Part shown: one piece after another, positions 1 through 6,032 of the stretch
Layout: every line of letters starts with the position of its first letter
How positions within the stretch are numbered: the stretch's first letter is position 1
Origin: Thiohalomonas sp.
Lineage (GTDB): Bacteria; Pseudomonadota; Gammaproteobacteria; GRL18
Direction of reading: 5' to 3'
Length of the DNA: 6,129 nt
Assembly (NCBI GenBank): GCA_023864145.1
Contig: JAIVER010000022.1
Coordinates: 1 to 6,129, forward strand
The notes under the pieces: generated by a model
Told to the model about the DNA's origin: nothing
Databases searched by the model: none
What the model saw: the letters and a program-made list of their open reading frames with translations, nothing else
Position numbers and translations under genes: made by a program

Positions 1-113
1 TTCGACAGAAAATTAATGAGTTTTTTGATGAAATTTTACAGAGCATTGGAAAATCATTAGATTCTCGAATTAATGATAATTTCCAAGTGTTTGATCCTGC
101 ATTTTCAAGTTGA
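1..113 (+). CDS. 3' end of an unidentified gene (5' end outside window)
   Basis: A reading frame is open from the window edge (first full codon at 3) to a TGA at 111-113, giving about 36 C-terminal residues that begin RQKINEFFDEILQSIGKSLD and end FQVFDPAFSS. The composition looks like a real soluble, partly helical and acidic protein tail, with no membrane segment or cysteine motif. The other two forward frames close earlier, at TAG (58-60) and TAA (14-16). The main support is positional: the stop is followed 36 nt later by an intrinsic terminator in the same orientation. I do not recognise the family, and the fragment is too short to assign a function. Confidence 0.5.
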   Translation, partial: RQKINEFFDEILQSIGKSLDSRINDNFQVFDPAFSS

Positions 114-149
114 TTGGGTATATTGATTGTAATCATGTAACTCAGGTTA

Positions 150-187
150 AGCCAGGATAAAAATGCTATTATCCTGGCTCATCTTTT
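150..187 (+). terminator. Intrinsic terminator of the upstream gene
   Basis: A perfect 11-bp stem (AGCCAGGATAA at 150-160 and TTATCCTGGCT at 169-179) encloses an 8-nt loop (161-168). A short T-rich tract, TCTTTT (182-187), follows. It lies between the TGA at 113 and the tex start at 215, so it most likely ends the upstream transcript and leaves tex to its own promoter. The T-tract is modest, so termination may be partial. Confidence 0.75.
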
Positions 188-214
188 ACTAATAACAATG
201 GGATAACTTCTCGT

Positions 215-2095
215 ATGCTTACACCGATTTCTCACAGAATTGCGCAAGAACTCAATGTTAATCAATCTCAGATAGAGGCTACTATTACCTTACTTGATGG
301 CGGCGATACAGTGCCTTTTATCGCCCGTTATCGAAAAGAAGTTACCGGAAGTCTGGATGATTCACAATTAAGATTATTAGATAAACGATTAATATATTTA
401 CGTGAACTGGATGAACGCAGAATTGTTATTTTAAATACCATTGAAGAGCAGGGTAAGCTGACAGAAGTTCTTAAAACAAGTCTATTAACTGCACAAACAA
501 AAACACGTCTGGAAGATCTCTATAAACCTTATAAAGTAAAACGCAGAACCAAGGCTCAACTGGCGCGTGAAGCAGGTCTTGAACCTCTCGCTGACTCGTT
601 ATTAAACGATCCCTCTCTTATTCCTGATAGCTATTCAGAACAATTTATTAACCTTGCCCCTGATCAGGAAACTAATATCGCTACTATAAAAGCTGCATTG
701 GATGGTGCGAAGCAAATCCTTATGGAGCGTTTTGCTGAAAACCCGGAACTTATTGGCGATCTACGCGAAAGTTTATGGAAAAATGCTTTAATGGTATCTA
801 AAGTGCTTGCCGGCCAGGAAGAGGCGGGCAGTAAATTTTCTGATTATTTTGATACAGAGGAAAAACTCGAAGATATACCTGCGCATCGTATTCTGGCCTT
901 ATTCAGAGGTAGAAAAGAAGGTTATTTAACAATTAACTCTAAACTTGATGATCTTGCTAAAGCCAATCCACAGGCACTATCATTAATGGAGCATAAAATT
1001 GCTCATTTCTTCGGTATAGAAGATCAAGGCAGGCCAGCTGATAAATGGTTACAGGAAGTGGTTAAATGGACCTGGAAAATTAAAGTAAAAACCTCTCTGG
1101 ATATGGATTTAAAAAAACGTCTTAGAAAAAATGCGGATGAAGCAGCTATTGATGTGTTTGGTAAAAATCTCAATGATTTATTGCTGACATCACCGGCTGG
1201 TCAAAAAGTCACTATTGGTCTGGATCCCGGCTTACGAACTGGTGTAAAAGTCGTTGTTGTCGATGAGACCGGCAAATTTCTTGATGATGCTACTATTTAT
1301 CCTCATGCACCCAGAAAACAGTGGGCTCAATCTCTTCATGTTTTATTAGCACTGGCAAAAAAATATAATGCTAGATTAATCAGTATTGGTAATGGTACAG
1401 CATCAAGAGAAACGGATAAATTAGCGGCGGATTTAATTAAACAAAATTCTGAGCTGAGATTAAATAAAATTGTTGTTTCAGAAGCCGGGGCTTCTGTGTA
1501 TTCTGCCTCTGAACTGGCCTCTAAAGAATTTCCTAATCTGGATGTCTCACTTCGTGGTGCCGTATCTATTGCTCGACGTTTACAAGACCCGCTGGCAGAA
1601 TTAGTAAAAATTAATCCTAAATCCATTGGTGTGGGTCAATATCAGCATGATGTCAGCCAGACTCAATTAACAAAGAAGCTGGAAACGATTGTAGAGGATT
1701 GTGTAAATGGGGTTGGTGTTGATCTCAATACTGCATCAGTACCCTTATTGGCTCAGGTTTCCGGTTTAAGTCGAACATTAGCGGCAAATATTGTTGCCTA
1801 TCGTGAACAGCATGGGGCGTTTAAAAATCGTAAGGAATTATTAAAAGTGGCTCGAATGGGTGATAAAGCATTTGAACAATCAGCTGGTTTTTTACGTGTC
1901 ATTAATGGGACTAACCCTTTGGATAGTTCCGCAGTTCATCCTGAAGCATATCCTTTGGTAGAAAAAATTGTCACCAATACCAGTCGTGATATTCGACAAT
2001 TAATTGGTGATAGTCAGTTTCTTAAATCTCTCAATGCGGCTGATTATACGGATGAAAACTTCGGTGAACCCACGGTTAAAGATATTATTAAATAA
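215..2095 (+). CDS. tex: Tex transcription accessory protein, core truncated before the S1 domain
   Basis: Tex (E. coli YhgF) is a cytoplasmic nucleic-acid-binding protein linked to transcription. This 626-residue product aligns along its length with the enterobacterial protein as I remember it. Visible parts are the N-terminal Tex region with VPFIARYRKEVTGSLDD near residues 33-50, the motif LEDLYKPYKVKRRTKAQ near 99-115, a YqgF/RNase H-like domain opening at TIGLDPGLRTGVK (333-345), the conserved blocks EAGASVYSASELA and GAVSIARRLQDPLAELVKI, and a helix-hairpin-helix region from about 498 to 565 (GVDLNTAS...). The reading ends at TAA 2093-2095, where relatives continue with Glu. The start ATG 215 has only a weak Shine-Dalgarno (GGGAT, 200-204) but matches the family N-terminus. 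Without S1 the product probably loses most RNA binding. See the separate entry for the detached domain. Confidence 0.93.
   Translation: MLTPISHRIAQELNVNQSQIEATITLLDGGDTVPFIARYRKEVTGSLDDSQLRLLDKRLIYLRELDERRIVILNTIEEQGKLTEVLKTSLLTAQTKTRLEDLYKPYKVKRRTKAQLAREAGLEPLADSLLNDPSLIPDSYSEQFINLAPDQETNIATIKAALDGAKQILMERFAENPELIGDLRESLWKNALMVSKVLAGQEEAGSKFSDYFDTEEKLEDIPAHRILALFRGRKEGYLTINSKLDDLAKANPQALSLMEHKIAHFFGIEDQGRPADKWLQEVVKWTWKIKVKTSLDMDLKKRLRKNADEAAIDVFGKNLNDLLLTSPAGQKVTIGLDPGLRTGVKVVVVDETGKFLDDATIYPHAPRKQWAQSLHVLLALAKKYNARLISIGNGTASRETDKLAADLIKQNSELRLNKIVVSEAGASVYSASELASKEFPNLDVSLRGAVSIARRLQDPLAELVKINPKSIGVGQYQHDVSQTQLTKKLETIVEDCVNGVGVDLNTASVPLLAQVSGLSRTLAANIVAYREQHGAFKNRKELLKVARMGDKAFEQSAGFLRVINGTNPLDSSAVHPEAYPLVEKIVTNTSRDIRQLIGDSQFLKSLNAADYTDENFGEPTVKDIIK
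2093..2095 (+). other. In-frame TAA splitting tex at codon 627
   Basis: The codons read GAT ATT ATT AAA TAA CTG GAG AAG CCA GGA, that is DIIK-stop-LEKPG. As I remember it, E. coli Tex has [17 protein letters not shown] here, so a single G-to-T change (GAA to TAA) explains the stop. Frame is kept on both sides. TAA is also the normal terminal stop of prx, ilvI and ilvH in this window, which argues against TAA being reassigned in this genome. Confidence 0.9.
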
Positions 2096-2536
2096 CTGGA
2101 GAAGCCAGGACGTGATCCCAGACCTGAATTTAAAACAGCTGAATTTAAGGAAGGTGTTGAGCAGCCTAAGGATTTGAAGCCTGACATGATCCTTGAAGGT
2201 GTCGTCACCAATGTCACTAATTTTGGTGCATTTGTTGACATTGGCGTTCATCAGGATGCTCTGGTACATATCTCACAATTGGCTGATAAATTTGTCAAAG
2301 ATCCAAGAGATGTGGTTAAAGCCGGTGATGTTGTTAAAGTAAAAGTGGTAGAAGTGGACTTGAAGCGAAATAGAATCGCATTAACAATGCCTCTTAATGA
2401 TAAACCTGAATCTGCTCCCAGACCAATGAAGGAAGCGATAACAACTAAGCGACAAAGACAAAAAGTTACGCAGACAAACAATGCAGCACCGGAAAATAAT
2501 GCCATGGCAGCTGCTTTTGCCAGGTTAAAATCATAG
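2096..2536 (+). pseudogene. tex: Detached C-terminal S1 domain of Tex
   Basis: This stretch continues the tex frame for 146 codons after the TAA, to TAG 2534-2536. Core plus this part gives 772 sense codons, the usual full length of Tex (E. coli about 773). It begins [17 protein letters not shown], then an S1/OB-fold RNA-binding domain from about codon 656 to 727 with [32 protein letters not shown] and [19 protein letters not shown], and ends in a low-complexity basic and Asn/Ala-rich tail. It has no further stops. Independent translation could start at TTG 2174 or ATG 2186. AAGGA (2168-2172) sits too close to the TTG and rather far from the ATG, so initiation looks poor. It could be a dead remnant, a separately translated S1 protein, a product of stop readthrough, or intact if the TAA is a base-call error. 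Confidence 0.75.
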
Positions 2537-2561
2537 ATTTATATAAAACAAACAAATATAC

Positions 2562-2575
2562 TTGATCTTAATCAA
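2562..2575. promoter_or_regulatory. FNR/ANR-type binding site upstream of the peroxiredoxin gene
   Basis: TTGATCTTAATCAA is an exact match to the FNR/ANR consensus TTGAT-N4-ATCAA and sits inside the perfect dyad CTTGAT-CTTA-ATCAAG (2561-2576). It lies just after the tex reading frame and about 117 nt before the peroxiredoxin start. Against the best promoter hexamers nearby it overlaps the -35, which would suit a repressor. If the weaker TAAATA at 2598-2603 were the -10, the centre would fall near -41.5, the class II activator position. CRP-family relatives bind similar dyads, so the regulator's identity is inferred. Confidence 0.55.
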
Positions 2576-2590
2576 GAGTCACTATAGAAT
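2562..2590 (+). promoter_or_regulatory. Candidate sigma-70 promoter for the peroxiredoxin gene
   Basis: A -35-like TTGATC (2562-2567, 4 of 6 to TTGACA) and a -10-like TAGAAT (2585-2590, 5 of 6 to TATAAT) are separated by 17 bp, predicting a start near 2597 and a leader of roughly 95 nt. Another possible -10 is TATTAT (2658-2663), closer to the gene but without a good -35. The region is AT-rich, so chance matches are a real risk. Confidence 0.35.
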
Positions 2591-2614
2591 ATCCTACTAA
2601 ATAAGTAGGATATT
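2588..2614. repeat. Perfect 10-bp inverted repeat between tex and prx
   Basis: AATATCCTAC (2588-2597) and GTAGGATATT (2605-2614) are exact reverse complements around a 7-nt spacer TAAATAA. As RNA it would form a hairpin, but no clear T-run follows on either strand, so it is a weak terminator for tex. It may instead be an operator for a dimeric regulator or a hairpin in the prx leader. I do not recognise the motif. Confidence 0.6.
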
Positions 2615-2691
2615 TAAGTAAACCCCATTTAACAAATTTAAATAGATACTTTAATACTATTATAAAGTTATCACACTAGGAGAAATGAATA

Positions 2692-3330
2692 ATGAGCGTA
2701 CTTGTAGGTAAAGCAGCACCGGACTTCACAGCAAATGCAGTAATGGCAGATGGCGAAATTAAAGCTGATTTTAATTTCGCTTCACATATTAAGGACAAAT
2801 ATGCAGTTTTATTCTTTTATCCATTAGACTTTACATTTGTTTGTCCATCAGAGCTTATTGCTTTTGATCACCGTATTGAAGAATTCACTTCTCGTGGTGT
2901 TGAAGTCATCGGTTGTTCAACTGACTCTCACTTCACTCATAAGGCGTGGAGAAGCACACATATTAATAATGGCGGCATTGCTGAAGTAAAATATCCTTTA
3001 GTTGCTGATTTGAATCAAACAATCTGTCGTGACTATGATGTTGAAGTTGGTGGTGGAACTGGAGAAGATGGGGTATATAATCGTGGTAATGGTATTGCTT
3101 ATCGTGGTTCTTTCCTGATTGATAAAAATGGTGTTGTTCGTCACCAGGTTATTAATGACTTACCTCTGGGTCGTAATATTGATGAAATGCTGCGTATGAT
3201 TGATGCATTACAGTTCACTGAAGAGCATGGTGAAGTTTGTCCAGCGGGTTGGAATAAAGGTGATACTGGTATGAAAGCAACGACTGAAGGTGTTGCTGAG
3301 TACCTGGCTGAAGAAGCAGACAAGCTATAA
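2692..3330 (+). CDS. Typical 2-Cys peroxiredoxin (AhpC/Prx1 subfamily)
   Basis: This 212-residue thiol peroxidase should reduce hydrogen peroxide and organic hydroperoxides in the cytoplasm. The peroxidatic Cys51 lies in PLDFTFVCPSE, satisfying PxxxTxxC with Pro44 and Thr48, and the catalytic Arg is probably Arg138 in AYRGS. The resolving Cys183 sits in HGEVCPAGW, so the enzyme is a typical 2-Cys dimer with a C-terminal arm. Extra cysteines are at 75 and 112. Residues 117-137 form a Gly-rich loop about 11 residues longer than in human Prx1/2. The start is fixed by AGGAG (2678-2682), 9 nt before ATG. The gene appears monocistronic, with a promoter region containing an FNR-type box upstream and a strong terminator downstream. 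The electron donor is not shown: no ahpF or thioredoxin reductase gene is adjacent, so thioredoxin is the likely partner. Confidence 0.95.
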   Translation: MSVLVGKAAPDFTANAVMADGEIKADFNFASHIKDKYAVLFFYPLDFTFVCPSELIAFDHRIEEFTSRGVEVIGCSTDSHFTHKAWRSTHINNGGIAEVKYPLVADLNQTICRDYDVEVGGGTGEDGVYNRGNGIAYRGSFLIDKNGVVRHQVINDLPLGRNIDEMLRMIDALQFTEEHGEVCPAGWNKGDTGMKATTEGVAEYLAEEADKL

Positions 3331-3344
3331 GTGTACTTTCTTTT

Positions 3345-3387
3345 AAGCTAAATTTCTGATATTTTTTCAGAAATTTAGCTTTTTTTT
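3345..3387 (+). terminator. Strong intrinsic terminator after the peroxiredoxin gene
   Basis: A perfect 15-bp stem (AAGCTAAATTTCTGA at 3345-3359 with its exact complement at 3367-3381) has a 7-nt loop and is followed immediately by six more T residues (3382-3387). It starts 14 nt after the prx stop codon. It should insulate ilvIH from prx transcription. Confidence 0.92.
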
Positions 3388-3501
3388 GTTATTTTTCTCA
3401 ATTCCCACTTTTACCTATCTCATTTTTATCTCTATTTTCCTGCCTGATACAAAACATTTACATTTTTTTTCAAAATTCACTCGACAAGTATTAAATTTTT
3501 G

Positions 3502-3530
3502 CTGAAACACTCGTAAAGAAACGATATAAT
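3502..3530 (+). promoter_or_regulatory. Probable sigma-70 promoter of ilvIH
   Basis: A consensus -10 TATAAT (3525-3530) follows a -35-like CTGAAA (3502-3507, 4 of 6) at the ideal 17-bp spacing. Transcription would start near 3537, leaving a leader of about 145 nt before ilvI. The sequence upstream (3388-3500) is T-rich with an 8-T run at 3463-3470 and holds no gene. In E. coli ilvIH is controlled by Lrp binding to such AT-rich upstream DNA, but I cannot assign Lrp sites here. Confidence 0.65.
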
Positions 3531-3536
3531 GCTGGT

Positions 3537-3681
3537 TTAATATTAAAAAACGATTATATAAGATATGTTCATATTAATGAGTGTCTTTTTTGACATAAAG
3601 TCGGCATAAAGACAGTTTAGCTGTCTAGCGATTAATAAAAATTAAACACTATAAAATACAAGGTTATATAGGAGTTAGTTA
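3537..3681 (+). promoter_or_regulatory. Untranslated leader of ilvIH with small hairpins and a short ORF
   Basis: The leader contains a perfect 6-bp hairpin AGACAG-TTTAG-CTGTCT (3610-3626), a smaller TGTC-TTTTTT-GACA hairpin (3582-3595) whose arms could pair alternatively with the first, and a repeated CATAAAG (3594-3600 and 3605-3611). A 14-codon ORF MFILMSVFFDIKSA runs from ATG 3565 to TAA 3607-3609, with no good Shine-Dalgarno. No terminator-like hairpin with a T-run is present, so classical attenuation is not supported. The ilvI ribosome-binding site AGGAG is at 3670-3674. Confidence 0.3.
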
Positions 3682-5406
3682 GTGGAATTATCTGGTGGTG
3701 AAATTATTGCACAATTCCTCCATGACGAGGGTGTAGAATATCTATTTGGTTATCCAGGCGGCGCGGTATTGCAGATTTATGATGCCTTATTGCGAGCAGA
3801 TAAAACCAAACATATTCTTGTGCGTCATGAACAGGCAGCAACACATGCAGCCGATGGCTATGCTCGTTCAACAGGTAAAACAGGGGTTGCACTGGTTACC
3901 TCTGGACCTGGTATGACTAATGCTGTAACAGGTATTGCAACTGCTTATCTGGATTCAATACCATTGGTTGTATTAACTGGTCAGGTGCCCACAGGTGTTA
4001 TCGGCAGCGATGCTTTTCAGGAAGTTGACTCGGTCGGTATTTCACGTCCTTGTGTGAAACATAATTTTTTAGTTAAAGATATTAACGATCTTGCCGAGAC
4101 TTTAACAAAAGCATTTTATCTGGCTTCCTCAGGTCGTCCGGGACCTGTTGTGGTTGATATCCCAAAAGATGTCACTGATCCGAATATAAAAATACCTTAT
4201 ACCTATCAGCAATCTATTGAAATGCGTTCCTATAATCCTGTGACCAAAGGGCATCCATTTCAGATTAAAAAAGCATTAGAGCTGATGCTGCAAGCTAAAA
4301 AGCCTGTTTTTTATACTGGTGGTGGTGTGGTTTTAGGCAATGCGTCTGAAACATTGAGAACATTAGTCAAAACTTTAAATTTCCCCATTACCAGTACGTT
4401 AATGGGATTAGGCGCTTATCCCAGCTCTGATGAACAATTTTTGGGTATGTTAGGGATGCATGGTACTTATGAAGCCAATATGGCGATGCATGATACCGAT
4501 GTGCTCATTGCAGTAGGTGCTCGTTTTGATGATCGGGTGACCGGACATTTAGAACATTTTTGCCCTACGGCAAAAATTATTCATATTGATATTGATCCAT
4601 CATCTATTTCTAAAACAGTGCAGGTTGATATACCTATTGTTGGTGATGTCGATGACGTTTTGACCAGCATGCTTGAATTACTTAAAGACTCTGATAACAA
4701 AGTAACAAATGATTCAGACGCCATGAAAGCCTGGTGGAAACAAATTAAACAATGGCGTAAGAAAAACTGTCTGCGTTACAATAAGAAGACAAAAACAATT
4801 AAGCCGCAATATGTCATTGAAAAATTAAATGAAATCACTGACGATGATGCTTATATCACCTCTGATGTTGGGCAGCATCAAATGTTTGCTGCACAATACT
4901 ACAAGTTTGAAAAGCCAAGACATTGGATAAACTCAGGCGGCCTGGGTACTATGGGATTTGGTTTGCCTGCTGCCATGGGGGTACAATTAGCCCATCTGGA
5001 TAAAACCGTTGCCTGTGTGACTGGCGAAGGCAGTATTCAAATGAATATTCAGGAACTAGCCACTTGTATGCAATATCAACTGCCGATTAAGATTATTAAT
5101 CTTAATAATCGTTATTTGGGCATGGTAAGACAATGGCAGGAATTTTTCTATGAAGGGCGTTATGCCATGTCATATATGGATTCCATTCCTGACTTTGTAA
5201 AACTGGCAGAAAGTTATCGTCATGTTGGCATGAAGGTTGAACAGACTAGTGATGTAGAAGATGCGTTAAGAGAAGCATTTGCGATGAAAGATAAACTGGT
5301 ATTTATTGATTTTATTAGCAATCGAGAAGAAAACGTTTATCCCATGATTGCTGAAGGCAAGGGTCATCATGAAATGGAACTGGCTCCTGATAGTGAGCTT
5401 CTATAA
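3682..5406 (+). CDS. ilvI: Acetolactate synthase, large catalytic subunit
   Basis: The 574-residue protein joins two pyruvates to 2-acetolactate, or pyruvate and 2-oxobutyrate to 2-aceto-2-hydroxybutyrate, in valine, leucine and isoleucine synthesis. It uses thiamine diphosphate, Mg2+ and FAD. The N-terminal pyrimidine-binding domain shows FGYPGGAVLQIYDAL (22-36) and catalytic Glu50 in VRHEQAATH. The central FAD domain includes MLGMHGTYEAN (256-266) and RFDDRVTG. The C-terminal ThDP domain has SDVGQHQMFAAQYY, NSGGLGTMGFG, the diphosphate motif G448-E449-G450 with Asn475-Asn476, and Trp485 in VRQWQ, the position linked to 2-oxobutyrate preference in E. coli. Length equals E. coli IlvI. The start is GTG 3682: AGGAG lies 7 nt upstream, an in-frame TAG at 3676-3678 rules out longer versions, and the next in-frame ATG is far inside the conserved domain. 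It pairs with ilvH downstream. Confidence 0.97.
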   Translation: MELSGGEIIAQFLHDEGVEYLFGYPGGAVLQIYDALLRADKTKHILVRHEQAATHAADGYARSTGKTGVALVTSGPGMTNAVTGIATAYLDSIPLVVLTGQVPTGVIGSDAFQEVDSVGISRPCVKHNFLVKDINDLAETLTKAFYLASSGRPGPVVVDIPKDVTDPNIKIPYTYQQSIEMRSYNPVTKGHPFQIKKALELMLQAKKPVFYTGGGVVLGNASETLRTLVKTLNFPITSTLMGLGAYPSSDEQFLGMLGMHGTYEANMAMHDTDVLIAVGARFDDRVTGHLEHFCPTAKIIHIDIDPSSISKTVQVDIPIVGDVDDVLTSMLELLKDSDNKVTNDSDAMKAWWKQIKQWRKKNCLRYNKKTKTIKPQYVIEKLNEITDDDAYITSDVGQHQMFAAQYYKFEKPRHWINSGGLGTMGFGLPAAMGVQLAHLDKTVACVTGEGSIQMNIQELATCMQYQLPIKIINLNNRYLGMVRQWQEFFYEGRYAMSYMDSIPDFVKLAESYRHVGMKVEQTSDVEDALREAFAMKDKLVFIDFISNREENVYPMIAEGKGHHEMELAPDSELL

Positions 5407-5493
5407 GATAATCTATAGTCGTTAACACACTATTTTTAGACTACTCTCTAATAAAAGTGGTTTAATAAGAAGTAATTAAAAAAGAGTTATAAA

Positions 5494-5991
5494 ATGCGCC
5501 ATATTATATCTATTTTATTGGAAAATGAATCCGGAGCTTTATCAAGAGTTGCCGGACTATTCTCAGCTCGTGCCTATAACATTGAGTCCTTAACAGTAGC
5601 ACCAACTGAAGATCCTTCTATGTCAAGAATGACTTTGGTGACCAGTGGTTCGGCTGAAATTATTGAGCAAATTACCAAACAGCTTAATAAGTTGATTGAT
5701 GTAGTTAAATTAAATGATTTGAATGTTTCATGTGTACAGCATATTGAACGTGAAATGATGCTAATTAAACTCAAAGCACCGGCCTCAGCACGAGAAGAGA
5801 TCATGCGCTTAACTGATATATTTCGTGCTAATATCATTGACGTGAATGGTGATACCTATACTGTTGAACTGACTGGTACGACTGAAAAACTCAATGCTTT
5901 TATCAATGTGTTTGACTGTGACAGCATTTTAGAAACAGTCCGTTCAGGTGTTATGGGTATTGCCCGCGGCAGTTCATCTTTGCACGTATAA
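5494..5991 (+). CDS. ilvH: Acetolactate synthase, small regulatory subunit
   Basis: The 165-residue protein (E. coli IlvH is about 163) binds the IlvI subunit, raises its activity and makes it sensitive to feedback inhibition by valine. An N-terminal ACT domain covers about residues 2-78 (RHIISILLENESGALSRVAG, then YNIESLTVAPTEDPSMSRM). Asn11, Gly14 and Asn29, positions known to matter for valine binding in E. coli IlvH, are all kept, so valine inhibition is expected. The C-terminal half has IEREMMLIKLKAP, IFRANIIDV, YTVELTGTTEKLNAF and ends SGVMGIARG. The start ATG has AAGAG (5482-5486) 7 nt upstream. The 87-nt gap after ilvI has no promoter or terminator that I can support, so the two genes are probably co-transcribed. 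No terminator is seen after the TAA at 5989-5991. Confidence 0.97.
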   Translation: MRHIISILLENESGALSRVAGLFSARAYNIESLTVAPTEDPSMSRMTLVTSGSAEIIEQITKQLNKLIDVVKLNDLNVSCVQHIEREMMLIKLKAPASAREEIMRLTDIFRANIIDVNGDTYTVELTGTTEKLNAFINVFDCDSILETVRSGVMGIARGSSSLHV

Positions 5992-6032
5992 TCAATTCTT
6001 CTATTAAAGGCCGGGTTTAAAGCATAGTTTTG

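Noticed and set aside
1336..1626. 96-codon antisense ORF inside tex
   Set aside because: It lies opposite the conserved YqgF-domain coding sequence, has no recognisable protein pattern and no ribosome-binding site. It is a shadow of tex codon bias.
2093..2095. Stop-codon reassignment or selenocysteine-type recoding in tex
   Set aside because: The codon is TAA, which also ends prx, ilvI and ilvH normally, and the residue expected is Glu. No recoding hairpin is apparent after it.
2041..2180. Frameshift as the cause of the split tex gene
   Set aside because: The reading frame before and after the TAA is identical and homology continues codon for codon, so no insertion or deletion is needed.
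2000..2505. Three overlapping minus-strand ORFs across the tex stop and S1 region
   Set aside because: The plus strand carries an unmistakable Tex C-terminus throughout, and the antisense products are low-complexity and unlike any protein I know.
5407..5493. Possible hairpin or promoter between ilvI and ilvH
   Set aside because: Only a 5-bp TAGTC/GACTA pairing with an 18-nt loop is present, with no T-run and no convincing -35/-10 pair. This is expected by chance in AT-rich DNA.
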